Shown piece by piece: positions 8,697 through 19,425 of a DNA stretch of 64,000 bases. The stretch is from AC-32 sp963717725. Its GTDB lineage: Bacteria > Actinomycetota > Thermoleophilia > Gaiellales > Gaiellaceae. Positions within the stretch are counted from its first letter, which is position 1, and every line of letters starts with the position of its first letter. The notes below the pieces were generated by a model that was not told where the DNA came from, did no database searches, and was given only the letters and a program-made list of their open reading frames with translations. The position numbers and the translations under genes were made by a program. Location: contig CAVQWS010000019.1 in NCBI GenBank assembly GCA_963717725.1, positions 62,001 to 126,000 of the forward strand, given 5' to 3'.

Positions 8697-8715
8697 CTCT
8701 GCGAGTCTACGTCGC

Positions 8716-9651
8716 ATGGCCGGGCTCGAGATCGTCCCCTTCAACGACGCGCATCTGGACGACGCGGCGGCCCTGCTGGCGGCCCGTCACGAGCGCCACC
8801 GCGAGGCCGAGCCGCTGCTTCCGGAGCTCCCCGACCCGCGTGAGGCGCTCGAGCGCGAGTGGCGTGCCGATGGCGGGAACGGCGTCTTCGCGAGCCGCGG
8901 CTCGGAGGCGGTCGGCTACCTGATCGCCGCGCCGTTCACGATCGGCGCGGCGGCTCCCTGGATGCGCGCCAACATCGCGGGACAGGCGATCGAAGGCGAC
9001 CGGGAAGCGATGCGCGATCTCTACGCAGCTGCGGCCCGGCGTTGGGTCGAGGACGGGCTGACGCACCACGCTTGCTTCGTCCCCTCCTACGACGCCGAGC
9101 TCGTCGACGCCTGGTTTCGGCTCTCGTTCGGGGCGAGCTCATACCTGGCCATGCGCGAGACGGCCCCGGAGGAACCGTTCGCTGCCGACGTCGAGATCAG
9201 GGCCGGGACGCCTGACGACTACGAGCAGGCGGCGCGACTCGAGCTCGAGATGTCGGCGGCGATGATCCCGTCGCCGAGCTTCTCGGACGTCGGGCTGCAG
9301 ACCTTCGAGGAGGTCCTGGCGGAATGGCGTGAGGACGACAACGGCGAGTTCGAGCTGTTCGTCGCCGAGCGCGACGGGCGGGTCGTCGGACAGTTCCTGC
9401 TCTACCGCCGGCCGCCCGACCTGCGCGTTCCGGCGTACGGCATCGACCTCGCCCAGGCCTCGACCGAGCCCGAGGCGCGCGGCACCGGCGTCGGGCGCGC
9501 GCTGACCGCGCACGTAATCCGCTGGGCGCACGAGCACGGCCACCCAGTGATGACGACCGACTGGCGGGTGACGAACCTCTGGGCCTCGCGCTTCTGGCCG
9601 AAGCGCGGCTTCCGCCCTTCGTTCGTGCGGCTCTACCGTTCGATCCCGTAG
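8716..9651 (+). CDS. Tandem GNAT acetyltransferase
   Basis: The 311-residue product has two GNAT-like halves. The first (about 1-150) is weak. The second has the acetyl-CoA loop pattern STEPEARGTGVGRALTAHVI and the later NLWASRFWPKRGFRP, typical of N-acetyltransferases. Substrate unknown. It starts at ATG 8716, only 19 bases from the polA start on the other strand, with no leader room, so it is probably a leaderless transcript. The stop shares one base with the GTG of the LarA-like gene (TAGTG at 9649-9653), so the two form an operon. Confidence 0.85.
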   Translation: MAGLEIVPFNDAHLDDAAALLAARHERHREAEPLLPELPDPREALEREWRADGGNGVFASRGSEAVGYLIAAPFTIGAAAPWMRANIAGQAIEGDREAMRDLYAAAARRWVEDGLTHHACFVPSYDAELVDAWFRLSFGASSYLAMRETAPEEPFAADVEIRAGTPDDYEQAARLELEMSAAMIPSPSFSDVGLQTFEEVLAEWREDDNGEFELFVAERDGRVVGQFLLYRRPPDLRVPAYGIDLAQASTEPEARGTGVGRALTAHVIRWAHEHGHPVMTTDWRVTNLWASRFWPKRGFRPSFVRLYRSIP

Positions 9652-11165
9652 TGCAGCGCGTCCCGATCCTCTCCGGCACCCGCCTGACCGTGGTCGACGT
9701 ACCCGACGACGCGGTCGTGCTGCGACCGCCTCCGCCGGGCGAGCCGGTCGCCGACGTGCATGCGGCCGTGCGCGACGCGCTTCGCTTCCCGCTCGCGGGC
9801 GAGCCGCTCGAGGCGCTCGTGACCCGTGGCGGGCGCGCGACGATCGTCGTCGAGCCGCCGGCGCTCCCGCTCCCGGGCGCGCTCAACGATCCGCGGCAAG
9901 CGGCGCTGGCAGCCGCCTCGGCCGAGCTCGAGCGGGCCGGCATCCCGACCGAGCGGCAGACGCTGCTCGTCTCCACGGGCCTGACGCGCCGGCCGCAGCA
10001 GCGCGAGCTCGAGCGCCTCGGCATCGTCTCTCCGGGCTTCGCGCGGCGCTTTCGCGGCACCGTCGAGATCCATGACGCCGAGAGCCCGGAGCTCGTCGAG
10101 CTGGAGCCGGCCGGGCACACGTCGCTGGCCGTCCACCGCGCGCTCATCGACACCGACCTGGTGCTGACCGTCAGCGGCGCCGAGACGGTGCTCGACGGCG
10201 GGCCGTCGCTCCTGCTCGGCTGCGGCGCCGCCGAGGCGCTGCGCGCAGCGACTGCGTACTCGCTGCTCGAGTCCGGCGCCTCGCAGGGCTGGCGACTGGC
10301 GATGCAGCTCGAGCGCCGGCTCACCGACCGGCTGCCCGTGATCGGGGTCTCGCTCGTGCTCGACCAGCCCCGCCTGGGCGGCGCCGCCCGCGGCTACCCG
10401 TACGAGCCGGAGGCAGTCGAGCGGATCGCGCGCTCACCACTTGTGCGCGGCTTCGGGCTGCTCCCGGGCGTGCTCCGCAACCGGGTGATCCACTCAGTGC
10501 GCCGCGACCTGAGCGCAACCGCCGCGTACGCCGGGCCGCCTGCGGTGGCGCATGCCGAGGCGCTGCTGCGCGCGATCGAGGCGCGCTCGGCCGCGCTCGA
10601 CGAGCGCCTCGACGCGATCGTGATCGGAATCCCGCGGACGACGCCCCACCTACCACGCGAGCGGCCGAACCCGCTGCTCGCGGCCTACCTGGCGCTCGGG
10701 CTGGCGCTACGGCTCTGGCGCGAGGCGTTCCCGCTCGTCGAAGGCGGGACCGTGATCCTGCTGCACCGCTTCCACCGGCACTTCGCCCACCCGACGCAAC
10801 AGCCTTACCGGACGATCTTCCACGCGCTCAGCACCGGCCCGCGCGAGCCGGAGGAGCTGCTCGGAGCCGAGCGCCTGGCCGTCTCCGACGAGCGCGCGAT
10901 CGAGGAGTACCGCAACGGCCGCACGTGCCACCCGCTGCTGCCGTTCGCCGACTGGGCCGGCTGCGCGCCGGCGCTCGGCCGGCTCGGCTCGGTGGTCGTC
11001 GCCGGCTGCCGCGACGCCGTGGCCGCGCGCCAGCTCGGCTTCGTCCCGGTGCGGAACCTGCAGGCCGGGCTCGAGATGGCCCACGGCCGCGCCGGCGGCC
11101 GCGCACGCGTGGGCTACCTGCTGTCGCCGCCTTACTTCCCAATCAGGGTCGCGAGCGAGCTCTAA
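9651..11165 (+). CDS. LarA/DUF2088-like protein
   Basis: The 504-residue product has the layout of LarA-type nickel-pincer racemases: an N-terminal Rossmann-like half with LEALVTRGGRATIVVEPP where LarA has DxTRP, then RQTLLVSTGLTRRPQQREL (resembling the 'AtGlHR' segment), LDGGPSLLLGCGAAEA, and late histidines in LLHRFHRHFAHPTQ. LarA racemizes D-/L-lactate; many relatives act on other 2-hydroxy acids. The nickel-pincer biosynthesis genes larB, larC and larE are not in the window, so the substrate and even the use of the cofactor are open. The GTG start overlaps the acetyltransferase stop. It converges on livF with a 4-bp overlap. Confidence 0.7.
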   Translation: MQRVPILSGTRLTVVDVPDDAVVLRPPPPGEPVADVHAAVRDALRFPLAGEPLEALVTRGGRATIVVEPPALPLPGALNDPRQAALAAASAELERAGIPTERQTLLVSTGLTRRPQQRELERLGIVSPGFARRFRGTVEIHDAESPELVELEPAGHTSLAVHRALIDTDLVLTVSGAETVLDGGPSLLLGCGAAEALRAATAYSLLESGASQGWRLAMQLERRLTDRLPVIGVSLVLDQPRLGGAARGYPYEPEAVERIARSPLVRGFGLLPGVLRNRVIHSVRRDLSATAAYAGPPAVAHAEALLRAIEARSAALDERLDAIVIGIPRTTPHLPRERPNPLLAAYLALGLALRLWREAFPLVEGGTVILLHRFHRHFAHPTQQPYRTIFHALSTGPREPEELLGAERLAVSDERAIEEYRNGRTCHPLLPFADWAGCAPALGRLGSVVVAGCRDAVAARQLGFVPVRNLQAGLEMAHGRAGGRARVGYLLSPPYFPIRVASEL

Positions 11166-11899
11166 GTCTCGCCGAGGTACGCCTTCCGGACCTGCTCGTT
11201 TTGGCGCAGGCTCTTGGCGTCGTCGGTGAGGGCGATGTGCCCGGTCTCGAGCACGTAGCCGCGGTCGGCCGCGTCGAGCGCCATCAGCGCGTTCTGCTCG
11301 ACAAGCAGGATCGTCGTTCCCTGCTCGTTGATCTCGTGGATGATCTCGAAGATCTTCTCGACGAAGATCGGCGCCAGCCCCATCGACGGCTCATCGAGCA
11401 TCAGCAGCTGCGGCCGGGCCATCAGCGCTCGGCCGATCGCGCACATCTGCTGCTCGCCGCCGGACAGCGTCCCGGCGCGCTGGCTCTTGCGCTCGGCGAG
11501 GCGCGGGAAGAGCCCGTAGACGCGGTCTAGGTCCTCGCGGATCTGCTTGCGGTCGTTGCGCTGGAAGGCGCCCATCTCGAGGTTCTCGATCACCGACATG
11601 TGCGGGAACAGCCGGCGGCCCTCCGGCGATTGCGAGATGCCCATGCCGACGATGTCGTGCGGCGGCCGGCGCGTGATGTTCTCGCCGCGGAAGGTGATCG
11701 ATCCTTCACGCGGCTGGTTGAGCCCGTTGATCGAGCGCAGCGTCGTCGACTTGCCCGCGCCGTTCGCGCCGATCAGCGTGACGACCTCGCCCTCGCGCAC
11801 GTCGATCGAGATGCCTTTCAGCGCCTCGATCGTGCCGTAGAAGGTGTGCATGTTCTCGACGCGGAGCAGCACGTCGCCGGTGCTTCGCTGCTCGCTCAC
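11162..11899 (-). CDS. livF: Branched-chain amino acid ABC transporter ATPase LivF
   Basis: The 245-residue ATPase has Walker A GANGAGKSTTLRS, signature LSGGEQQMCAIGRALM, Walker B LLMLDEPSMGLAP and the LivF-type ending LVEQNALMALDAADRGYVLE. It powers import of branched-chain or related hydrophobic amino acids with LivG, through LivH/LivM. It is the last gene of the livK-H-M-G-F operon and its ATG overlaps the livG stop. Length is normal. The substrate is assigned by family only. Confidence 0.93.
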   Translation of the reverse strand: MSEQRSTGDVLLRVENMHTFYGTIEALKGISIDVREGEVVTLIGANGAGKSTTLRSINGLNQPREGSITFRGENITRRPPHDIVGMGISQSPEGRRLFPHMSVIENLEMGAFQRNDRKQIREDLDRVYGLFPRLAERKSQRAGTLSGGEQQMCAIGRALMARPQLLMLDEPSMGLAPIFVEKIFEIIHEINEQGTTILLVEQNALMALDAADRGYVLETGHIALTDDAKSLRQNEQVRKAYLGET

Positions 11900-12711
11900 T
11901 GGGTGGCCGCTTTCCCTAGATAGGCCTCGATCACGCGCTCGTCCTTCTGGATCTCCTGCGGCGCGCCTTCAGCGATCTTCTCGCCGTAGTCGAGCACCGT
12001 CACGCGATCGGAGATCCCCATCACGACCTTCATGTCGTGCTCGATCAGCAGGATCGAGACCGGCCGCTCCTCGCGCAGTTTGGAGACGAACTCCATGAAG
12101 GTGACCGTCTCCTGCGGGTTCATCCCCGCGGTCGGCTCGTCGAGCAGGAGCAGCTTGGGCTCCGTCGCCAACGCGCGGGCGACCTCGAGCCGCCGCTGGT
12201 CGCCGTACGAGAGCGACTCGGCCAGCTCGTCGTCGACCCCGCGCAGGCCGGCGTAGGCCAGTATCTCGCGCGCCTTCTCGGCCGCCTCGCGCTCCTCGCG
12301 CCGGACGCGCGGCAACCCGAAGACCGAGCCGAGGATCCCGCCCGAGAGCCGGGCGTGCATCCCGACGAGCACGTTCTCGAGCGCCGTCATCTGGTTGAAG
12401 AGCCGGATGTTCTGGAAGGTACGGCCGACGCCGCGCTCGGTGATCGCGTGCGGTGGCTTGTTCGTGACGTCCTCGCCGTCGAACATGATCTGGCCGTCCG
12501 TGACCTTGTAGAGGCCGGTCAGCGTGTTGAAGAACGTCGTCTTGCCGGCTCCGTTCGGGCCGATGAGGCTGACGATCGAGCGATTCGGGATCGTGAAAGT
12601 GAGGTCGTTGACGGCGACGAGGCCGCCGAACTCCTTGCGCACCTCGGCCGCGACGAGCAGGTCGCCCGTCGTGACGACGGGCGCCGGCGCTCGGGTGGGC
12701 TGCTCGCTCAT
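11896..12711 (-). CDS. livG: Branched-chain amino acid ABC transporter ATPase LivG
   Basis: The 271-residue ATPase starts at ATG 12711, which overlaps the livM stop (ATGA). Walker A is GPNGAGKTTFFNT, the signature is LSYGDQRRLEVARALA, Walker B is LLLLDEPTAGMNP, and the H-loop is LIEHDMKVVM. The long insertion with RVGRTFQNIRLF and the C-terminal RVIEAYLG are typical of LivG. About 20 extra N-terminal residues precede the core. It pairs with LivF in the transporter. Confidence 0.93.
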   Translation of the reverse strand: MSEQPTRAPAPVVTTGDLLVAAEVRKEFGGLVAVNDLTFTIPNRSIVSLIGPNGAGKTTFFNTLTGLYKVTDGQIMFDGEDVTNKPPHAITERGVGRTFQNIRLFNQMTALENVLVGMHARLSGGILGSVFGLPRVRREEREAAEKAREILAYAGLRGVDDELAESLSYGDQRRLEVARALATEPKLLLLDEPTAGMNPQETVTFMEFVSKLREERPVSILLIEHDMKVVMGISDRVTVLDYGEKIAEGAPQEIQKDERVIEAYLGKAATQ

Positions 12712-14052
12712 CCTCTCGGCACCTGCCCCGGCGAGCCGCGCTCGCCCGCGCCGGGCTCGTCCGCTCCGCGCATTTCGTAGAGCGGCTCGTCGATCGGACC
12801 GCGAGTGCCTTCCTCGATCTCGCGCTTCCGCCGCGCCTCCGGGATCAGGCCCTGCGGGCGGAACATCATCATCAGCACGATGATGATCCCGTAGATCCCG
12901 AACTGATACTTGGCCACCTCGATCTGGTGGCTCTGCGGGAAGATGTTGTCGTTCAGCCAGGTGCCGATGTTGGCCAGGCCCTCCACGTTCAGCCAGGAGA
13001 GGATCACGCCGGCGACTACCACGCCCCAGATCGAACCCATCCCGCCGAGGATCACCATGCAGAGCAGGAAGACGGAGATGTTGAAGCTGAACTGGCTCGG
13101 GAACGCGCCGGCGTTGAAGCTGGCGATGAAGGCGCCGGCCACGCCGCCGAAGAAGGCGCCGATCGCGTAGGCCCAGGTCTTCGTCCGCATCAGCGGGATG
13201 CCCATCGCGCCCGGCGGCGGTCTCGTCCTCGCGGATCGCGATCCAGGCGCGGCCGAGGCGCGAGTCGCGCAGTCGGATGCAGCAGAAGATCGTGACCATC
13301 AAGATCGCCAGCGCGGTCCAGAAAAAGAGCCGGTCGGCGGTGAACTCCTGCGAGTAGGCGCTGGGAAGGCCGACAGCGTCGTGTAAGCGGTTGCCGAAGC
13401 CGGGCGAGTCGATCGGGCTGATCCCGAACGTGCCGTGCGTCAGGTCGAAGCCGTGCAGGCTGTCGGCGTTGCGCACGAACTGCGGGATGATCTCGCCGAA
13501 GCCGAGCGTCACGATTGCGAGGTAGTCCCCGCGCAGGCGCAGCGTCGGTAACCCGATGAGGACTCCCCCGTAGGCGGTCAGCAGCCCCGCGATCAGCAGC
13601 ACCAGCCAGATCGAGATGTGGATCCCGCGCGCGTCGCGGCTGATGCCGACCGAGCCGAAGTGGAAATTCACCTGCTGGAACTGGCCCGAGGCGAGCCAGC
13701 CGGCGGTGTAGGCGCCGATCGCGTAGAAGGCGACGTAGCCGAGGTCGAGCAGGCCGCAGTAGCCGACGACGACGTTCAGGCCGACGGCCATCGTCGTGAA
13801 GACGAGGATCGTCACCGCCGAGCGCACCGAGGGGAACGAGTAGATCAGCGGCACGTTCCCCGTGGGCAGGCTCGAGAGATAGAACGGATAGGTGATCGCG
13901 ATCGTCAGCAGGATCACGATCGGCGTGAACGTCCGCACCGGGCCGGGCAGCTTGCGCCACTCGCCGCGTAGCGTGTTCGCGCCGCTGCGCTGCGCCGCCT
14001 GGGAGCGGTACGAGTGGTAGGCGCCCCGGGCCCGGTCTCTGCGGCGAGCCAC
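12708..14052 (-). pseudogene. livM: Branched-chain amino acid ABC permease LivM, frame broken by one indel
   Basis: The N-terminal part (from 14052) has the membrane helices and the LivM signatures LNVVVGYCGLLDLGYVAFYA and GLPTLRLRGDYLAIVTLGFG, up to IAIREDETAAG. The rest (AMGIPLMRTKTWAYAIGAFF through MMMFRPQGLIPEAR) is in another frame. Removing one base near 13210, in a G run, joins them into one protein of about 447 residues with a short charged C-terminal tail. Since the other four transporter genes are intact, I take this as a consensus error. The start overlaps the livH stop and the stop overlaps the livG start. Confidence 0.88.
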
Positions 14053-15080
14053 TACGCGCCCTCCGGGGTGCGCTCGCCGAGCAGGCCCTCGGGCCGGAAA
14101 ACGAGGATCGCGATCAGGATCCCGAAGACGATCGAGCGAGTCCAGTCACTGCCCGGCGCCCACAGGAACGGGCCTTCGTTGAAGGCCTGGATCATCCCGA
14201 TGATGATCGCGCCTAGGACGGCGCCCGAGAGGTTGCCGATCCCGCCGAGTACCGCCGCCGTGAACGCGATCAGGCCTATCTCGAAGCCCGTGTCATAGCG
14301 GATGTTGAACTGAGTGAGAAACAGCACCGCGCCGATCCCCGCCAGCCCGCCGGCGAGCAGGAACGTGAACGAGATCGTGCGGTTGACGTTGATCCCCATC
14401 ATCGCCGACGCCTCGGGGTCCTGGGCCGTCGCCCGCATCGCCTTGCCCTGCCTCGTGCTCTTCACGAGCCACGTCAGGATGATCAGGACCGGAATCGTGA
14501 ATGCCACGACGAACAACGTCTGCCAGCCCAACGAGACGCCGCCGACCGTGAAGACGTTGCCGTCGGAGACCAGGGGCGGGATGCTGCGGAAGTTCACGTC
14601 AAAGAAGACGAGCGAGATGTTCTGGACGATGAACGACATCCCGACCGCAGTGATCAGCACGGCCAGACGCGGGGCGTTCCGCAGCCGGCGGTAGGCCACG
14701 AACTCGATACCGGCGTCGACGATTGCGCCGAAGGCCATCGCGATCAGGAAGACGGCGAGCAGCCCGAAGACGATCGAGATCGTGCTCGAGGTCTCGCTCA
14801 GATGGAAGTGGTTCGTGATCAGGCTGCTCGCGAAGAGGCCCGTCAGGGCGAACACGTCGCCGTGGGCGAAGTTGATCAACTGCAGGATCCCGTAGACCAG
14901 CGTGTAGCCGAGCGCGACCAGCGCGTAGACCGAGCCCTGCTGGAGCCCGATCAGGAAGATGGTGAAGAAGGTGGCCGGGCTGTGGACCAGGTTGTAGCCC
15001 GTCCACACCAGGAAGACCGCGACGAGACCGAGCCCGATGAGCGAAAGGACCGACGGCCGCTGCCGCCGCCTTCGAGCCAC
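14052..15080 (-). CDS. livH: Branched-chain amino acid ABC permease LivH
   Basis: The 342-residue membrane protein starts at GTG 15080 (VARRRRQRPS). It has eight or so helices with the family motifs GSVYALVALGYTLVYGILQL, INFAHGDVFALTG and, near the end, AFTAAVLGGIGNLSGAVLGA and ILVFRPEGLLGER. It forms the translocation path with LivM. It lies 117 bases downstream of livK, with a strong hairpin between them, and overlaps livM by one base. Confidence 0.93.
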   Translation of the reverse strand: MARRRRQRPSVLSLIGLGLVAVFLVWTGYNLVHSPATFFTIFLIGLQQGSVYALVALGYTLVYGILQLINFAHGDVFALTGLFASSLITNHFHLSETSSTISIVFGLLAVFLIAMAFGAIVDAGIEFVAYRRLRNAPRLAVLITAVGMSFIVQNISLVFFDVNFRSIPPLVSDGNVFTVGGVSLGWQTLFVVAFTIPVLIILTWLVKSTRQGKAMRATAQDPEASAMMGINVNRTISFTFLLAGGLAGIGAVLFLTQFNIRYDTGFEIGLIAFTAAVLGGIGNLSGAVLGAIIIGMIQAFNEGPFLWAPGSDWTRSIVFGILIAILVFRPEGLLGERTPEGA

Positions 15081-15136
15081 GGTGCCCTTCGAGGGCTGTT
15101 CGGTGCGAGCTTCTACCGGAATCCTCGGGATATTAG

Positions 15137-15174
15137 AACGACAAGGGAGGGCGTCCTAGCCCTCCCTTGTCGTT
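15137..15174 (-). terminator. Strong hairpin between livK and livH (attenuator)
   Basis: A perfect 16-bp inverted repeat, AACGACAAGGGAGGGC, is separated from its complement by a 6-base loop. It lies between the livK stop (15198) and the livH start (15080). No long T run follows on either strand, so it may be an inefficient terminator or an mRNA-stabilising 3' end. Such a structure after a binding-protein gene commonly makes that gene more highly expressed than the membrane genes. Confidence 0.65.
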
Positions 15175-15197
15175 GGTCGTCTTTGCGCTTCGGCCCT

Positions 15198-16571
15198 TTA
15201 GCCCGAGGCCTCGGCGCGCGCGGCGTCGACCAGCTTCGGGTCGGGCGCCGTGGTCAGGAGCGTCTTCAGGTGGTTCGTGCCGGTGTAGATCGTGTAGAGC
15301 ACGGCTGCGCCCTTCGCGCCCGTGAGGTCACCGTTCTTGTTGAACCCGAAGGAGCCGATCAGGCCATCGTTGACCTTGGTGGCGAAGACCTTCGAGATCA
15401 CGTCGGAGCGGGTGCCGTCCGACTTGGCGATCGCATCGGCCAGGACCTGAGCGGCCTGGGCGCCGAGGATCGCGTACGGGTCGACCGGCTTGCCGTTCAG
15501 TTGCGCCTTGAAGCCGTCGATGAACTTCAACGCGGCGCCCTTGTACTGGTCGATGCCGACGCCCGCGACGCTGAAGTACGAGCCGGCCGCCTCCGGCGTC
15601 CCACCCTCGGCACGATCGAAGATCGCGTCGGTGGTGAAGCCGTCCGGCAGCATCAGCTTGACCTTGGTGTTGTCGCCGAGAACCTTGACCTTGTCGTTGA
15701 TCAGCTGGCCGCTGTTCTCGTCGACCAGGCCGCCGATGAAGACCGCGTCGGGGTTCTGGCCCTTGATGCGCGTGAAGAGGGCCTGGAAGTTGGCCTGCTT
15801 CGGGTCGTAGGCGGTGAAGCCCGTGACCGTCATGCCGGCCGCCTTGGCCGCGCCCGCGAAGTTCTTCGCGACGCCGAGGCCGTACGCCTCCTTGTCGTTC
15901 AGCACGGAGACGCGCTTGATGCCCTTGCTCTTCAGGAACGCCGCGTCGACCGCGCCCTGGTTCGGGTCGCTCGGCGCCACGCGAGCGTAGTTGCGCTTGC
16001 CGCTCGGGTAGTACTTCTCCGGCTCGTCACCCGCGCACGGCTCGGTCAGGCAGCCGTACGTGTTGGCCGGGGAGAGCAGCAGCAGGCCGCCGCCCGGAGC
16101 CTGGTTCAGCACCGGGATCTCGATCGCGGCGCAGCCCGAGTTGAACGTGCCGATCACGCCGAGCAGCTTGCTGTTCGACGCGTACGAGTGCGCGTTCGCG
16201 CTGCACTTGTCCGGATCCCACTTGCCGAGCTGGGCAGTCGAATCGTCGCAGTCCTGGTAGGCGATGTTGAAGTCGCCGGCCTTCCAGTTCTGCTGGTCGA
16301 GGACGTAGGCGATCGCCTTCGCCATCTGCACCGTCTGGGTGCGGGAGCCGCCCTGCTTGGGCAGATCCGAGGCGATCAGGTAGTCGGGGCTGCCCGACCC
16401 CTTGAACTGGATCGGCCCGCACGACGAGGCCGGAAGCGCGGTGACATTCCCGCCGCCGCCTCCTCCCGTGCTGCCACTACTGCTCTTGTTGCTGCCGCCG
16501 CAGCCGGCCGCAAGCAGGGCCAGCGCGCCAACGGCTGCGAGGAGCACTCCAATCGAAACGCGTTTCCTCAC
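15198..16571 (-). CDS. livK: Branched-chain amino acid-type substrate-binding lipoprotein
   Basis: The start is GTG 16571, preceded by GGAGGAGGA. The 457-residue product has a lipoprotein signal (VGALALLAAGCGG, Cys about residue 24), a Ser/Gly-rich linker, and a periplasmic-binding-protein fold of the LivJ/LivK type (LLGVIGTFNSGCAAIEIPVL, YGLGVAKNFAGAAKAAGMTV). It would capture an amino acid or related compound outside the membrane and pass it to LivH/LivM. It is the first gene of the operon and is separated from livH by a hairpin. Ligand unknown; the extra cysteines in the mature part (SSCGP, CDD, CAGDEPEK) are less usual. Confidence 0.9.
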   Translation of the reverse strand: MRKRVSIGVLLAAVGALALLAAGCGGSNKSSSGSTGGGGGGNVTALPASSCGPIQFKGSGSPDYLIASDLPKQGGSRTQTVQMAKAIAYVLDQQNWKAGDFNIAYQDCDDSTAQLGKWDPDKCSANAHSYASNSKLLGVIGTFNSGCAAIEIPVLNQAPGGGLLLLSPANTYGCLTEPCAGDEPEKYYPSGKRNYARVAPSDPNQGAVDAAFLKSKGIKRVSVLNDKEAYGLGVAKNFAGAAKAAGMTVTGFTAYDPKQANFQALFTRIKGQNPDAVFIGGLVDENSGQLINDKVKVLGDNTKVKLMLPDGFTTDAIFDRAEGGTPEAAGSYFSVAGVGIDQYKGAALKFIDGFKAQLNGKPVDPYAILGAQAAQVLADAIAKSDGTRSDVISKVFATKVNDGLIGSFGFNKNGDLTGAKGAAVLYTIYTGTNHLKTLLTTAPDPKLVDAARAEASG

Positions 16572-16652
16572 TCTTCCTCCTCCGTAGCCCGTATCCGTGT
16601 CCGTGTCGCGAAGTGCCCCGGCGAGCGCCGGAGAACGGCTTCGTCCGGAGGC

Positions 16653-16681
16653 AGTATCGAGACAACCGCTGGCGCTTTCAA
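16653..16681 (-). promoter_or_regulatory. Candidate promoter of the livKHMGF operon
   Basis: On the minus strand TTGAAA (16676-16681) and GATACT (16653-16658) are separated by exactly 17 bases and lie about 80 bases upstream of the livK GTG. They match the vegetative consensus at five and four of six positions. The rest of the 277-base gap between livK and the tRNA gene shows no other convincing element. Confidence 0.45.
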
Positions 16682-16848
16682 CTTTTAGGGCGCTGTTCCT
16701 TGCGCCCGTTAGGACACGGAGGAACCCATGGTTCCCCCGTGAGCCCCCTCCTTGCTTCTCCGAGAGCGCTGCTAAGGCTCGGCAAGAGCGCGGTCTTGCC
16801 GAGCCGGCGAACACCGACGACGCCGGTCGAAGTTACTCTTGGATGCAA

Positions 16849-16934
16849 GCCGAAGTGGCGGAACTGGCAGACGCGCCGGACTCAAAATCCGGTGGGGTGA
16901 AAGCCCCGTGTGGGTTCGATTCCCACCTTCGGCA
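16849..16934 (+). tRNA. tRNA-Leu (anticodon CAA)
   Basis: The 86-base gene folds as a class II tRNA. The 7-bp acceptor stem GCCGAAG pairs with CTTCGGC. The anticodon stem CCGGA/TCCGG holds the loop CTCAAAA with anticodon CAA, which reads TTG codons. A long variable arm (GGGG...CCCC) and a T arm GTGGG-TTCGATT-CCCAC follow. The CCA end is not encoded. pfkA starts 26 bases downstream on the same strand. Confidence 0.97.
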
Positions 16935-16960
16935 CTGGGGACCGTTCGTAGGATGCTCCC

Positions 16961-17982
<1,022 letters not shown>

Positions 17983-17986
<4 letters not shown>

Positions 17987-19425
17987 GAGACCTCGTAGAC
18001 CGCGACCCAGGGGCCGTTGAGGCCGTCCTGGTTCTCCTTGACGTAGAAGACGCGCTTCAGCCGCCTCAGGCTCTTGTAGAAGCGGGCCTCGAATGGATAG
18101 TCCTCGCGCGCGGCCAGCACGCGATCGGCGACCGCTCCGGTCGCGACCACGTAGCGCACGTCCTCGAGCCGGAGCCGCTTCAGGTCACGATCGCGGTCCG
18201 GGTGGTCCTCGCTGGGCAGCGGCAGGTCGAGCTTCACCACGTTGAAGCTGTTGCTGAACGGCGGCAGCGACGGGTCAACGGCGATCCGCGCGTCGTGGTC
18301 GACATGCCGCTCGACCCAGTGGAGCGCCACGACGCGCGTGTCAGTGTGCGTCAGCCGTGCGTCGTCGCGGATCGTCCAGGTGAGCGGCACGACGAGCAGC
18401 AGCAGCGTCACCGGCGCGAGCGCGCGCATGCGTCCGGCGAGCGCGCCCAGCGCCGGCACGAGCGGGAGCGCGTAGCGGTCGAAGTGCGCGCCCAGCGTGC
18501 AGAGGTCGAGGAAGTAGACGATCACGAACGAGGCGAGGATCAGGTCGTTCTTCCTGCGCTGGATGAGCGCGACGACAAGGCCGAGGATGCAGACGAGCAG
18601 CGCCGGGCCGAGGCCGTCCCAGAGCCGGTCGAGGAAGGCGATCGGGGCGATGTGGTCGTGCTCGAATCCGAGCCAGCCCTGGCGCGCGAGCCGTTGCACG
18701 CGCAGCGCGTCGCCGACCGCGCTCGAGAGGTGGACGAGGAAGTAAGGACTCGTCGCGCAGAAGGCCACCGCGGCCGCGACTAGCCCGATCGCCAGGCGCC
18801 GCCACTGCCGCCAGCCGGCGACGACGAGCGGCACGAGCAGGAAGATCCCCGGGTACTTGAAGCTCATCGCGATCCCTGCCGCGAGCCCGGCCAGCTCGAT
18901 TCGCCCGGCCACCATCAACGCGAGCGCAACCGCCACGCCGAGCGTCAGCGGCACGTCCGTGACGGCCATGCGCGAGTAGGCGACGTGGGTCGTCTCGACC
19001 GCCACCATCGCCGCCGCGACCGCCCCCGCGGCGCCGCCGTAGGCCCGGCTGCCCAGCCACCACGACGCTGCCACCGCGCCGACGGCAAGCGCGATCACCA
19101 CCAGACGCGCGGCCAGGTAGGACGGCTCCGACTCCCACGCCTGGAAGGGCGCGAGCACGTACATCAGCAGCGTCGGATAGTCGAACCAGTGCGGGTCGAG
19201 TCCGCCGCCGTGGGCCATGTGCCAGGCGCGCGGGACGATGCTCTGCTCGTCGGGGCTGAAGAGGGCGAACGGGTGCGCGTAGTTGACGCCGACGATCCGG
19301 AGCGCGGCCGCCAGCGCGAGGATCGCCGCGAAGGCGACCTTCGGCCCACCCCAGAGTGCCTCCGCCCGCCGTCGCGGCGGCGGAGCCTCAGACGTCGAAG
19401 TGGTTTCCGCCGACGAGCTCGGCAA
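17983..19425 (-). CDS. Membrane glycosyltransferase, GT39/PMT-like
   Basis: The 480-residue protein has about ten membrane helices. An acidic motif in the first extracytoplasmic loop (FALFSPDEQSIVPRAWHM) is the position of the catalytic DE pair in GT-C enzymes such as PMT and ArnT. The soluble C-terminal 120 residues (HWVERHVDHDARIAVDP, VRYVVATGAVADRVL) are common in this class. It probably moves a sugar from a polyprenyl-phosphate donor to a cell-surface acceptor; which one is unknown. The start at 19425 overlaps the upstream gene by 38 bases, and no other start codon is near. Confidence 0.8.
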
